This document shows positions 51,717 to 60,476 of a stretch of 64,000 nt of DNA, in pieces. Below the pieces are notes generated by a model that was not told the origin of the DNA, did no database searches, and saw only the letters and a program-made list of their open reading frames with translations. The position numbers and the translations under genes were made by a program. The DNA is taken from positions 71,075 to 135,074 of the forward strand of contig NZ_JAAKGI010000037.1 of the NCBI RefSeq assembly GCF_011762485.1, given 5' to 3'. The first letter of the stretch is position 1, and every line of letters starts with the position of its first letter. This DNA is from Yeosuana marina. Lineage in GTDB: Bacteria; Bacteroidota; Bacteroidia; Flavobacteriales; Flavobacteriaceae.

Positions 51717-51751
51717 AGTTTATAGTTTTAATTAATATTCAGTTTTAATTT

Positions 51752-54181
51752 TTAAAATCTTAATGAAAGTCCGCCACCGGCGCCAAAGCGGTTGTCGTAA
51801 CTTCCCATTAATGAGAAGTTTCTGCTAAGTACATATTCCAGTCCAACTTGCCACGTGGTTTCTTCTTCAAAGTCCTGACCTTCGGGTAACTTGCCGTCCC
51901 ATCCAAAATCCATCTGGTACTCATACTCGCCATAAACGCCCAATCGTGGGAAAATCATAAAGCCTGTACTAAAACTTACCTGCGGACGCAGTTTGCTATC
52001 AATTCTAAAATCTGAATTAATGAGCAATGGCATTAACCATCGTACACCAGCAATGGCGGTCGTGTTTATTTCTTCAAGACTATCTTCGCCTTCATTCTCT
52101 ACGTTTACACCACCAAATACACGGAAGTAATCATTGAGATAGCGTTCATATGTGAACTCTGCTTCCAGATTTTTGTTCCAGCCATATTCGCCCCTCAAGG
52201 CAAATTGATTTCTAATATTTGTCGCGGTAGCGTATAACTCGGTCATATGACTTGCAGCCGTGATTTCGCCCCAAGTAAATATGTGGTCTGCTTCATTAGT
52301 AAGGTTGGTAAGTGGATAATCTTTTAGACGCTGGTCACGAGGTGTATCATAACTAAAAACTCTTGCCATACCGCTCATCATATGATAAAGGATGTGACAA
52401 TGGAAAAACCAATCACCGGTTTCGTCAGCAGCAAACTCAAATACAACTTTCTGCATTGGCGCAACGTTTACTGTATGCTTTAGTGGCGAATACTCGCCGT
52501 TCTCATTCAATACTCTAAAGAAGTGACCGTGTAAGTGCATTGGGTGGTGCATCATCGTGAGATTATTGAGCGTTACACGCACAACTTCACCTTGTTTAAT
52601 TTTAATTTTATCGGTTTCTGAAAGTGGAACACCGTTGATAGACCAGACGTAACGGTTCATATTTCCAGTAAGATTGAATAGCATTTCCTTTACAGGCTTA
52701 TCGTTTTCAAATACGGTCTTTTCAGGCGACCGTAAATAGTTGTAATTGAACTCGGGATTACCGCCCGTTTTCATATTATCACCTACTACTTTATCCTTTG
52801 GTACCATATAGCCCATCTTCATTCCGTCCATTTCCATATCGCCATCCATATCCATATTTGCCTTTCCTTTCTTCATCTTCATTTCGGTCTTAGACATCTT
52901 CATTTTGTCGTCCTTCATATTCATTTTAGAATGGTCCATTTTAGTGTGAGCCATTTTGGTAGAATCCATCGCCATTCCATCCATTTCTATCTTTTCATCT
53001 TTCATAGACATACCATCCATTTGCATACCGCCCATATCCATCTTATACTTTTCCATTACTTGAATGGAATCGTTTTTTGATGGGTTGAATTTTGAAGCAG
53101 GTGCGCCCATTTTCATTCCCATAGACATCATTTGCTTCATATTCTTAATAAGATTGGGCTCTGGAACTACAGGTGCTTCCAATACATTTCCAGTACCTAT
53201 AAATGCCGAAGCTTCGCCAGAACCATCCTGTGCCGTGGCGCGCACTCGAAGTTTTCCGTTTTCTGGAATCGTCACTATAAAATCATAGGTTTCAGCAACG
53301 CCTATCAAGGTTTTGTTATGCGGAACGGGAACGACATCCAGCCCATCGGCAGATACGAGCATCGGATCTTCGCCACCAAATGTGAGCCAGAAATAGGACG
53401 CTGCGGCTGCGTTTACAAATCGAAGTCTCACACGTTCGCCAGGCTGAAAATCTGGGTAATCCTGTGAAGCACTACCATTGATAAAAAACTTGTCAAAATA
53501 ATTATCTGAAATTGCCATATCAGGCATACGCTGCCAAGCCATCTTTAACTTGGCACCTACCGCACCTTGTGCAATTAATTTATCAAGACTTTGAACCTGT
53601 CCTTTTTTAATCAAGTACCATTCGTTACCACGTTTTAGATTTTTAAGTTGGGATTTAGGGCTTTCATCTATCCAATCTGATAGTACAAACACTAAATCCT
53701 TATCATATTCTAAATCAGTTTCTTTTGGGTTGATTTGGATGGAACCATATACACCACGTTGCTCTTGCAGACCAGTATGCGAGTGATACCAATACGTTCC
53801 AGATTGTTTTAATGCAAATTTGTACTGTTGGGTTTCGCCGGGATTAATAGGTGGCGTCGTTAGGTATGGAACACCATCATAGAAATTTGGTAGAATTAAA
53901 CCGTGCCAATGGACTGATGTTTCCACATCCATATTATTAGTCACATTTATAATGGCAAACTCGCCTTCATTGAACTCAAGATTGGGTCCAGGTATGCCGC
54001 CATTAATGGTCATCGCCTTAACATCCTTACCCGTAAAGTTTACGGTTTTATAATCTATGGTTAGGTCATAAACACGTTCTGGCCAGTTGTCAACATTTTC
54101 TTCAGTCTCGTTCGCTACCAATTGAGCTTTTGCACCAAAAGCGATGAGCATCGTTAGAAGTAATGTGATTTTATATTTCAT
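51752..54181 (-). CDS. Multicopper oxidase fused to a CopB-like barrel
   Basis: About 809 residues. After a signal peptide (MKYKITLLLTMLIAFGAKAQ) come the three cupredoxin domains of a CopA-type oxidase: HWHG and WYHSHTG early, HHPMHLHGHFFRV and FFHCHILYHMMSGMARV late. A Met-rich insert of about 100 residues (GGMQMDGMSMKDEKIEMDGM is a part) should bind Cu(I). The last 160 residues (from about HIFTWGEITAASHM) have alternating strands ending in LSLRF, like the outer-membrane CopB protein. It would oxidise Cu(I) in the periplasm while attached to an outer-membrane barrel. ATG 54181 is the start; 54223 lies before the signal. Confidence 0.88.
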   Translation of the reverse strand: MKYKITLLLTMLIAFGAKAQLVANETEENVDNWPERVYDLTIDYKTVNFTGKDVKAMTINGGIPGPNLEFNEGEFAIINVTNNMDVETSVHWHGLILPNFYDGVPYLTTPPINPGETQQYKFALKQSGTYWYHSHTGLQEQRGVYGSIQINPKETDLEYDKDLVFVLSDWIDESPKSQLKNLKRGNEWYLIKKGQVQSLDKLIAQGAVGAKLKMAWQRMPDMAISDNYFDKFFINGSASQDYPDFQPGERVRLRFVNAAAASYFWLTFGGEDPMLVSADGLDVVPVPHNKTLIGVAETYDFIVTIPENGKLRVRATAQDGSGEASAFIGTGNVLEAPVVPEPNLIKNMKQMMSMGMKMGAPASKFNPSKNDSIQVMEKYKMDMGGMQMDGMSMKDEKIEMDGMAMDSTKMAHTKMDHSKMNMKDDKMKMSKTEMKMKKGKANMDMDGDMEMDGMKMGYMVPKDKVVGDNMKTGGNPEFNYNYLRSPEKTVFENDKPVKEMLFNLTGNMNRYVWSINGVPLSETDKIKIKQGEVVRVTLNNLTMMHHPMHLHGHFFRVLNENGEYSPLKHTVNVAPMQKVVFEFAADETGDWFFHCHILYHMMSGMARVFSYDTPRDQRLKDYPLTNLTNEADHIFTWGEITAASHMTELYATATNIRNQFALRGEYGWNKNLEAEFTYERYLNDYFRVFGGVNVENEGEDSLEEINTTAIAGVRWLMPLLINSDFRIDSKLRPQVSFSTGFMIFPRLGVYGEYEYQMDFGWDGKLPEGQDFEEETTWQVGLEYVLSRNFSLMGSYDNRFGAGGGLSLRF

Positions 54182-54251
54182 AGTATTTAATTTTATTATG
54201 ATAAAATTACCGCTGTAAATCAACAGCTTGTGTCATAATTATGGTTGTTAT

Positions 54252-54818
54252 CTACATAATTTTGTCCAAGGAATTCCTAAAATTTTTCTGTTGGGATTTA
54301 TAAGCTGTCAGGCTCATTCCCGTCTGATTTTTAAACTGACCGCTCAAATGATTGATATGGCTATAACCCAGAAGTTGTCCCATTTCAGTAAAATTGAGTT
54401 CCTTGCCTTGAATCAATTCTTTAACCTTTTCAATTTTCAATTTGATGAAATACTTTTCAATGGTAATTCCTTCAGTAAAAGAGAATACCTTACTGATTTT
54501 TGAGTATTCTTGGCCCAATGCACCTGCTAAATGCACGGATAATTTCTCATTGAGTTCTAAAGGCAATTCTTGCAATGCCTTTATCAGTTCTACCTTTACC
54601 TGCTCTGTGAGTTTTTCTTCGGTACTGCCAATAAGGGAAAAACCATTACTCTCAAGCAGTTTTTTTAATTTTTTGATTTCATCGTCGCTCTCGATATCGA
54701 GTCGCATACGGCCCAATTCGATTTGTAACAATTCGATATTTTGATTATCCAGTCCATCCTTTAAGACCTTGATACATCTATCACAAACCATATTTTTTAT
54801 GTAAAAATCCTTGACCAT
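54252..54818 (-). CDS. AraC-family regulator with HMA-like N-terminal domain
   Basis: A 188-residue protein. Residues 1-65 resemble a metal-binding HMA domain (YIKNMVCDRCIKVLKDGL with a CxxC). The C-terminal 100 residues are an AraC-type DNA-binding domain (LNFTEMGQLLGYSHINHLSG, then FKNQTGMSLTAYKSQ). It probably senses Cu(I) and switches on the copper operon. It is encoded inside that operon, 2 bases after tolC and 70 bases before the oxidase gene, where a GCTGT/ACAGC inverted repeat (54212-54227) could be a site for it. Confidence 0.8.
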   Translation of the reverse strand: MVKDFYIKNMVCDRCIKVLKDGLDNQNIELLQIELGRMRLDIESDDEIKKLKKLLESNGFSLIGSTEEKLTEQVKVELIKALQELPLELNEKLSVHLAGALGQEYSKISKVFSFTEGITIEKYFIKLKIEKVKELIQGKELNFTEMGQLLGYSHINHLSGQFKNQTGMSLTAYKSQQKNFRNSLDKIM

Positions 54819-54820
54819 AA

Positions 54821-56119
54821 TTAGTTAATTAAATAGTTAATAATGGCCGATTGCACATAGTACCCTTTTACCGACTCAATTTGATTCATTTGAAATTTTA
54901 ACTGCAATTCCTGAATGTCCAGCACATCATTAAAGTCGATGGTGCCTGTTTCATAATTTTTGACCAGAATTTCTTCGGCATCTTGGGCTTGTTTCAGGTT
55001 ACGGGCTTGTGTGTTATAGGCGATGCGTGCTTGGTTGCGTTGCGATTGAGCTTTCGCGAAAGCAGATTCCAATACATTTAATCGCTGTTCCCGTTGGGTT
55101 TCAATTTCCTGCTGTCTCAATTCATTTTGTCTTGAAATAGATTTGTAACGGTTGTTGAAAATGGGAATGGAAACAGACACCATAGGCATCAAAACATCTT
55201 TCCCATTATCGCTGAAGTTGATGTCGCTACGTTCAGTTACAGGCAAGTAATCCACACCAAAACCAATCATAGGCAAGCTCTCACGCTGGTTGAGCAGTTC
55301 AGATTGTGCTACCGATTCGTAAAGCTTGTAGTATTTGAGCAGTTCAGGATTGAGCGTTAGCGCTTCATTGTCATAAAATGGGGCTTCTTTCGGAATTTCC
55401 ATTTCTGGAATTACGTCAACAGTCATCATTGAATCACGATTTAGCAAGTTGTTGAAAGCCGTTTGTTCTGCCGTGAATTCTTCTTCCAGTACTTCCTTTT
55501 GTTGCTGTAATTCATTTTGCCGTATCTGAAGTCGCAATACATCTACGGCGCTCGCTTTGCCTACTTCTACAGATGTGAGTGCAAGTCGCTCATAGGTTTC
55601 AAGTAGCTGTATGTTTTCATCCAGTACGGCTTGTTTGGCACGTATCCCATACAATCGGTAATAGGTTTGTGCGACCGAAAGTGCGAGTTTGCGTTTTGCA
55701 ATCGTGATTTCCACATATTCGGCATCTGCCATTGCTGTTGCGTAATTTTCACGAGCCGTGATAGTGCCGAACCACGGCAACATTTGTTTGACGCCCATTC
55801 GTGCACGCTGTGCGCCCACTCTGGTTTCAGGCTCGCTCACAAAATAGCCGGCACTTACTTCGGTATTGGGAATCCAGTTGGCTTCGTTTACCTTTTCTTC
55901 GGCGATGTTGTATCGCAATTTAAAAGCTTGAATTTCTGGATTGTTGGCTTCGGCTTCCTGAATGTAAGATTGTAATTGTTGCGCCTGCCCGCCGATTCCG
56001 ACAAGAAGTAACACTAAAAACAAGAATGCGTTCAGGCGGGCTTTCGCACTTCGTCTTCGCTCAGTATGAACTTCAGCAGTAACAAATAAGAACACGAGTA
56101 TATATTTCAATTTTTTCAT
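54821..56119 (-). CDS. TolC-family outer-membrane channel with interrupted signal peptide
   Basis: A 432-residue CusC/CzcC-type outer-membrane factor with two coiled-coil repeats (for example AQTYYRLYGIRAKQAVLDEN and RLQIRQNELQQQKEVLEEEF). It carries copper out with the RND pump. The N-terminus reads MKKLKYILVFLFVT, then 17 mostly charged residues (AEVHTERRRSAKARLNA), then FLFLVLLLVGIGGQAQQ. The charged block splits what would be a normal signal peptide and coincides with a repeat-like sequence (56028-56079). Export may therefore start from the second half. It overlaps the pump stop by 4 bases. Confidence 0.85.
   Translation of the reverse strand: MKKLKYILVFLFVTAEVHTERRRSAKARLNAFLFLVLLLVGIGGQAQQLQSYIQEAEANNPEIQAFKLRYNIAEEKVNEANWIPNTEVSAGYFVSEPETRVGAQRARMGVKQMLPWFGTITARENYATAMADAEYVEITIAKRKLALSVAQTYYRLYGIRAKQAVLDENIQLLETYERLALTSVEVGKASAVDVLRLQIRQNELQQQKEVLEEEFTAEQTAFNNLLNRDSMMTVDVIPEMEIPKEAPFYDNEALTLNPELLKYYKLYESVAQSELLNQRESLPMIGFGVDYLPVTERSDINFSDNGKDVLMPMVSVSIPIFNNRYKSISRQNELRQQEIETQREQRLNVLESAFAKAQSQRNQARIAYNTQARNLKQAQDAEEILVKNYETGTIDFNDVLDIQELQLKFQMNQIESVKGYYVQSAIINYLIN
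56028..56079 (-). repeat. Short palindromic repeat inserted in the tolC signal sequence
   Basis: Read on the minus strand, GTTCATACTGAGCGAAGACG, then AAGTGCGAAAGCCCGCC, then TGAACGC. The ends GTTCA and TGAAC are inverted. The sequence resembles a CATACTGAGCGAAGTCGAAGT-type short repeat that I recall as scattered between genes in flavobacterial genomes. Here it is in frame and translated. Confidence 0.6.
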
Positions 56120-59100
56120 CTGTTTGCTCTTTTAAGTTGGTATTCCTTTTTCCAGCTGTATAGGACTGGCAGTAGGAAATAGGACGTTACGTCGATTATC
56201 ATTCCGCCAAAAATGGGAATCGCCATCGGTATCATTATATCGCTTCCCTTTCCTGTGGATGTGAGTACTGGTAGTAGTGCCAAAACTGTGGTTACGGTTG
56301 TCATCAAACACGGACGGATGCGTTTTCCAGCCGCTTCCAAAGTGGCGAGCCTTATACCTTTTTGAGAATCTGGGTCATTGCTTTTGAAGGATTGGTCTAA
56401 ATAGGTGGCCATTACCACACCATCATCCGTTGCTATACCGAAAAGGGCAATAAAACCAACCCAAACGGCCACACTTAAATTGATGGTTTTCATATTGAAT
56501 AAGTCCCGTAAGTTCTCGCCAAAAAAGCTGAAATTGAAAAACCAATCTTGCCCGTACAGCCATATCATTATGAAGCCACCTGCAAAGGCTACGGCGATGG
56601 CGGTAAATACCATAAGCGATGTGGAAACCGACCTGAATTGGAAATATAAAATCAAGAAAATAACCAGTAAACAGAGTGGTACGACTACCGACAAAGTTTT
56701 TTCTGCTCGCAACTGATTTTCATAAGTTCCCGTAAAACGATAGCTAATACCTTGTGGTACGACCAGCGTACCATCGTCAATATTTTCTTGGATTAAGGCT
56801 TGGGCATTTTCCACCACATCTACTTCTGCAAAGCCATCGAGTTTATCAAACAGCACATAGCCAATTAGAAAAGTATCTTCACTCTTGATGACTTGTGGTC
56901 CTTGTTCGTATCGAATTTCAACCAATTCACCCAAAGGTACAGGACTTCCTTTCTCAACGGGAACATAAATCTTACGCAAGTCGTCTGGATTTGCTCGTAA
57001 TTCTCTTGGATAGCGAACCCGCACGGCATAACGCTCACGACCTTCCACAGTTTGCGTGAGTGGCATACCGCCAACCGCCACTTGAAGGATTTCCTGCACA
57101 TCCATTATGGATATTCCGTAACGTGCCAATTGGTCTCGCTTAATATCGATGAGCAAGTATGGTTTGCCCACGATTCGGTCTGCAAACACGGCTTGTTCTT
57201 TAACACCTTCGGCTTGTTTTAGGATGTCTTCCAGTTGTAATCCAAAGTTTTCTATCGACTTTAAATCGGGTCCTTTTACCTTGATGCCCATAGGTGCTCG
57301 CATTCCCGTTTGTAGCATTACCAATCGGGTTTCGATGGGTTGCAACTTGGGTGCCGATGTCACGCCTGGTAATTTGGTCACTCGTACAATCTCGTTCCAA
57401 ATATCATCTGGACTATTGATGTCTGGTCGCCAGTTTCGGTAGTATTCGCCATCTTCATCTTCAATCAAATCATTGCGTGTAGCAGTAGTCTTGAGCGAAG
57501 CTTTTTCATAGTTGGCATCTTCATCTATCTCATTATTTGGGTTGATGATGAATTTATTGTTCTTCAGCACAAACAATCCATCTTCATTAACCTTATAGCG
57601 TTGTCGCTTGCCAGAGCTATTCCGCATATATTCAGATTTATACTGAATGACGTTTTCGTACATCGAGAGTGGTGCTGGGTCGAGTGCACTTTCTGTCCTT
57701 CCAGCTTTTCCCACTACGGTTTCAATTTCAGGAATACTTGCCACGGCCATATCGAGCTGTTGCAACACACGCTTGTTTTCTTCAACACCTGCGTGTGGTA
57801 AGGATGTAGGCATCAACAGGAACGAGCCTTCATTGAGTGCTGGCATAAACTCTTTGCCCGTATTTCGCATTATTAGAATACCGAGCGTGAGCACCGTAGC
57901 CGGAACGATTAAGAATAGATATCGGTTTTGAAGTGCCCATTGCAAAATACGCTCGTAGTATATCCTGAAAATTGAGAATACACCGAGCAGTCCAAAACAG
58001 ATAATGGAAACAAATATCAGGTTCATCACGATGCTTCGGTCAAAGCCCAACGGTCGCCAGTAGTTCGCGAGCAAGAATACGATGGCAACCGATGAAATGA
58101 TAATGTCGATTAGGTTTTTACGCTTTCGCGAAAGCGTACCACGCATCTTTAATAATGATGTGATGGCAAAGGCGATAAGAATAAGTCCCAGCCAATAGCC
58201 GTAAACGATAGCGAGAATCCCCGATAAAACAAGTGCACCACTAATGGCATACTGGGTGCGTTCCCGCACGCTCGTTTTGCGAAACAGGAATGCCGCAATG
58301 GGTGGAATGATAAACAGCGCAATGATAAGGGATGCCGTGAGTGCCATTGTTTTAGTAAATGCAAGCGGGCGGAACAGTTTTCCTTCTGCACCAATCATCG
58401 TGAACACGGGCAGGAAACTGATTATTGTTGTTAAAACTGCGGTTAGGATAGCACCAGAAACTTCGGCAGTTGCGTTGTAGATGATTTCGTTTGTGGTGTA
58501 CTCGGTACCGTTTTCATTGAGGCGTAACTTTTCATCTTCCAAGTGTCGTATCATATTTTCGGCGAGTATGACGCCCACGTCCACCATTGTACCGATGGCA
58601 ATGGCGATACCTGAAAGGGCAACGATGTTTGCATCTACATTAAAGAGCTTCATCGTGATAAAAACCATCAAAACGGCTACGGGCAATAATCCTGAAATAA
58701 GTATGGATGCACGTAGGTTGAACACCATTATGATAATGACCAAAATGGTAATCAAGATTTCCAAAGTCAGGGCTTCGTTTAGCGTGTCCAGCGTTTCTTG
58801 AATGAGTTCGGTACGGTCGTAAAATGGAACGATGGTTACTTGTGAAGTGCGACCATCTGCCAAGGTTTTTGTGGGAAGACCAGAGCTGATTTCGGCAATT
58901 TGTGCCTTCACATTATTGATAACTTCCAACGGGTTTGCACCATAGCGAGCGACGACTACACCGCCCACAACTTCGGCACCTTCCTTATCGAGAATGCCAC
59001 GTCGGGTAGCTGGTCCCAAATGAACGTTTGCCACATCTTTGATGCGGATGGAAGTGAAATTTTCAGAATCTACAACAGCACTCTCAATGTCTGTGATAGA

Positions 59101-59868
59101 CTTTACGTAACCCAATCCGCGCACGAGATATTCGGCTTGATTGATTTCGAGCGTTTGTGCGCCTATATCTTGATTGCTTTGCTTTACGGCTTTGACCACA
59201 TCGCCCATACTTACATTGTACTGGCGCATTTTTTCTGGGTCGATATCCACTTGATATTCCTGTACATAACCACCTATGGAAGCCACTTCAGAAACACCAC
59301 TTGCAGAGGATAGCCCGTACTTCACATAGTAATCCTGAATACTACGCAATTCCTGTAAATCCCAACCGCCAGTCACGTTTCCGTCTTTATCACGACCTTC
59401 CAACGTGTACCAAAATATCTGTCCTAAACCTGTGGCATCTGGACCTAAAGATGGGTTGACACCATCGGGCAAAAGGTTTGCTGGTAGTGAGTTCAGTTTT
59501 TCCAGTATGCGACTGCGTGACCAGTAGAACTCGATGTCCTCTTCAAAAATGATATAGATGCTGGAAAACCCAAACATAGACGAACTACGAATGGTTTTCA
59601 CGCCCGGAATACCGAGAAGGGAAGTGGTAAGCGGATATGTAATTTGGTCTTCAATATCTTGTGGCGAGCGACCTTGCCACTTGGTAAAAACAATCTGTTG
59701 GTTCTCGCCAATATCAGGTATGGCATCTACGGCAACTGGGTCTGTAGGCAAAAAGCCAGTTTCCCAATTAAAAGGCGCATTGACCACACCCCAACCCACA
59801 AATAGGGCGAGCAGTAGAACGGCAACAAGTTTGTTTTCTATGAGAAATTTAATGCTCTTATTCAGCAT
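56116..59868 (-). CDS. cusA: CusA/CzcA-family copper RND pump
   Basis: A 1250-residue inner-membrane proton-driven pump. It begins MLNKSIKFLIENKLVAVLLL and has the usual twelve helices with LSGIAIAIGTMVDVGVILAE in helix 4 and ALFGIATDDGVVMATYLDQS near the end. It is about 200 residues longer than CusA because of loops around residues 540-640 and 740-830. With the adaptor (45448), TolC (54821), CopA and the oxidase it makes the copper-export set. It is the first gene of the operon after the HYC_CC_PP gene. A GCTTTCGCGAAAGC copy lies at 58122 in the TLSRKRK frame. Confidence 0.9.
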   Translation of the reverse strand: MLNKSIKFLIENKLVAVLLLALFVGWGVVNAPFNWETGFLPTDPVAVDAIPDIGENQQIVFTKWQGRSPQDIEDQITYPLTTSLLGIPGVKTIRSSSMFGFSSIYIIFEEDIEFYWSRSRILEKLNSLPANLLPDGVNPSLGPDATGLGQIFWYTLEGRDKDGNVTGGWDLQELRSIQDYYVKYGLSSASGVSEVASIGGYVQEYQVDIDPEKMRQYNVSMGDVVKAVKQSNQDIGAQTLEINQAEYLVRGLGYVKSITDIESAVVDSENFTSIRIKDVANVHLGPATRRGILDKEGAEVVGGVVVARYGANPLEVINNVKAQIAEISSGLPTKTLADGRTSQVTIVPFYDRTELIQETLDTLNEALTLEILITILVIIIMVFNLRASILISGLLPVAVLMVFITMKLFNVDANIVALSGIAIAIGTMVDVGVILAENMIRHLEDEKLRLNENGTEYTTNEIIYNATAEVSGAILTAVLTTIISFLPVFTMIGAEGKLFRPLAFTKTMALTASLIIALFIIPPIAAFLFRKTSVRERTQYAISGALVLSGILAIVYGYWLGLILIAFAITSLLKMRGTLSRKRKNLIDIIISSVAIVFLLANYWRPLGFDRSIVMNLIFVSIICFGLLGVFSIFRIYYERILQWALQNRYLFLIVPATVLTLGILIMRNTGKEFMPALNEGSFLLMPTSLPHAGVEENKRVLQQLDMAVASIPEIETVVGKAGRTESALDPAPLSMYENVIQYKSEYMRNSSGKRQRYKVNEDGLFVLKNNKFIINPNNEIDEDANYEKASLKTTATRNDLIEDEDGEYYRNWRPDINSPDDIWNEIVRVTKLPGVTSAPKLQPIETRLVMLQTGMRAPMGIKVKGPDLKSIENFGLQLEDILKQAEGVKEQAVFADRIVGKPYLLIDIKRDQLARYGISIMDVQEILQVAVGGMPLTQTVEGRERYAVRVRYPRELRANPDDLRKIYVPVEKGSPVPLGELVEIRYEQGPQVIKSEDTFLIGYVLFDKLDGFAEVDVVENAQALIQENIDDGTLVVPQGISYRFTGTYENQLRAEKTLSVVVPLCLLVIFLILYFQFRSVSTSLMVFTAIAVAFAGGFIMIWLYGQDWFFNFSFFGENLRDLFNMKTINLSVAVWVGFIALFGIATDDGVVMATYLDQSFKSNDPDSQKGIRLATLEAAGKRIRPCLMTTVTTVLALLPVLTSTGKGSDIMIPMAIPIFGGMIIDVTSYFLLPVLYSWKKEYQLKRANR

Positions 59869-59928
59869 AGCATTTGATTATTAGATAATTGGAATTGCGT
59901 GTTGCATAAAATGGCAAACACGAGTTTT

Positions 59929-59955
59929 AGCCCACTACAGCGTAGCTGTTGGGCT
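59929..59955 (-). terminator. Hairpin between the HYC_CC_PP gene and cusA
   Basis: AGCCCA, CT bulge, ACAGC, loop GTA, GCTGT, TGGGCT form a stem of 11 pairs 21 bases past the HYC_CC_PP stop. There is no long T-run; it may only weaken read-through into cusA. Confidence 0.45.
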
Positions 59956-59976
59956 TCATTCTGAAAATCTAACAAA

Positions 59977-60396
59977 TCAAATTAAGAAAGTCTGGTGCAG
60001 CACTTGCACATCCCGTTTGACAAAGGGTCGCGGGTAATCTTCAAAAGGAACTTCTTTAGATTCGGTTCCTTCAAAAAGGTTTATATAAGAATAGGTAAAA
60101 GCAGCGATGAATGTTTGCTGCTCGAATGAAAGGGTGTCAAATGAAATTTTGAGGTCATCCTTGCCTTCCTTGACAATTTGCTGGTCAGAACAACACGATT
60201 TTTCAGTCATTTTAGGATTCTCACAACTTTTAACGGGTTGCGCTTTTTCCATTCCGCAACCTTCAGCTTTTGAGAATAAACTGAAATCTACCAAGTTATC
60301 CCCACAATAGTGCATATCCACGGTAAATGACATTGTAGAGAACATCACTACAAAAGCCATCGAAATGGATAATATTTTATGGAAAACTTGTTTCAT
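59977..60396 (-). CDS. HYC_CC_PP family exported protein
   Basis: A 139-residue protein with a signal segment (about 6-26) and the family marks HYCGDNLVDFS, KSCCSDQQ and a late YPRPF in place of PP. The Cys/His residues suggest metal binding in the periplasm; the role is unknown. It stands at the head of the copper region. TAATTTTG on the minus strand (60409-60402) is a fitting -7 box just before the start, with a GTTGCAA half-site nearby. Confidence 0.82.
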   Translation of the reverse strand: MKQVFHKILSISMAFVVMFSTMSFTVDMHYCGDNLVDFSLFSKAEGCGMEKAQPVKSCENPKMTEKSCCSDQQIVKEGKDDLKISFDTLSFEQQTFIAAFTYSYINLFEGTESKEVPFEDYPRPFVKRDVQVLHQTFLI

Positions 60397-60476
60397 TGTT
60401 GCAAAATTACAAAATTTTAACAGTTTTTATTGGGATTAACACAAATTTAATTTGTTTAAAATGTTCACAGAAGCAT

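Noticed and set aside
41490-58135. GCTTTCGCGAAAGC copies as transcription terminators
   Set aside because: They lie inside genes, have no T-run, and the palindrome has no loop of its own.
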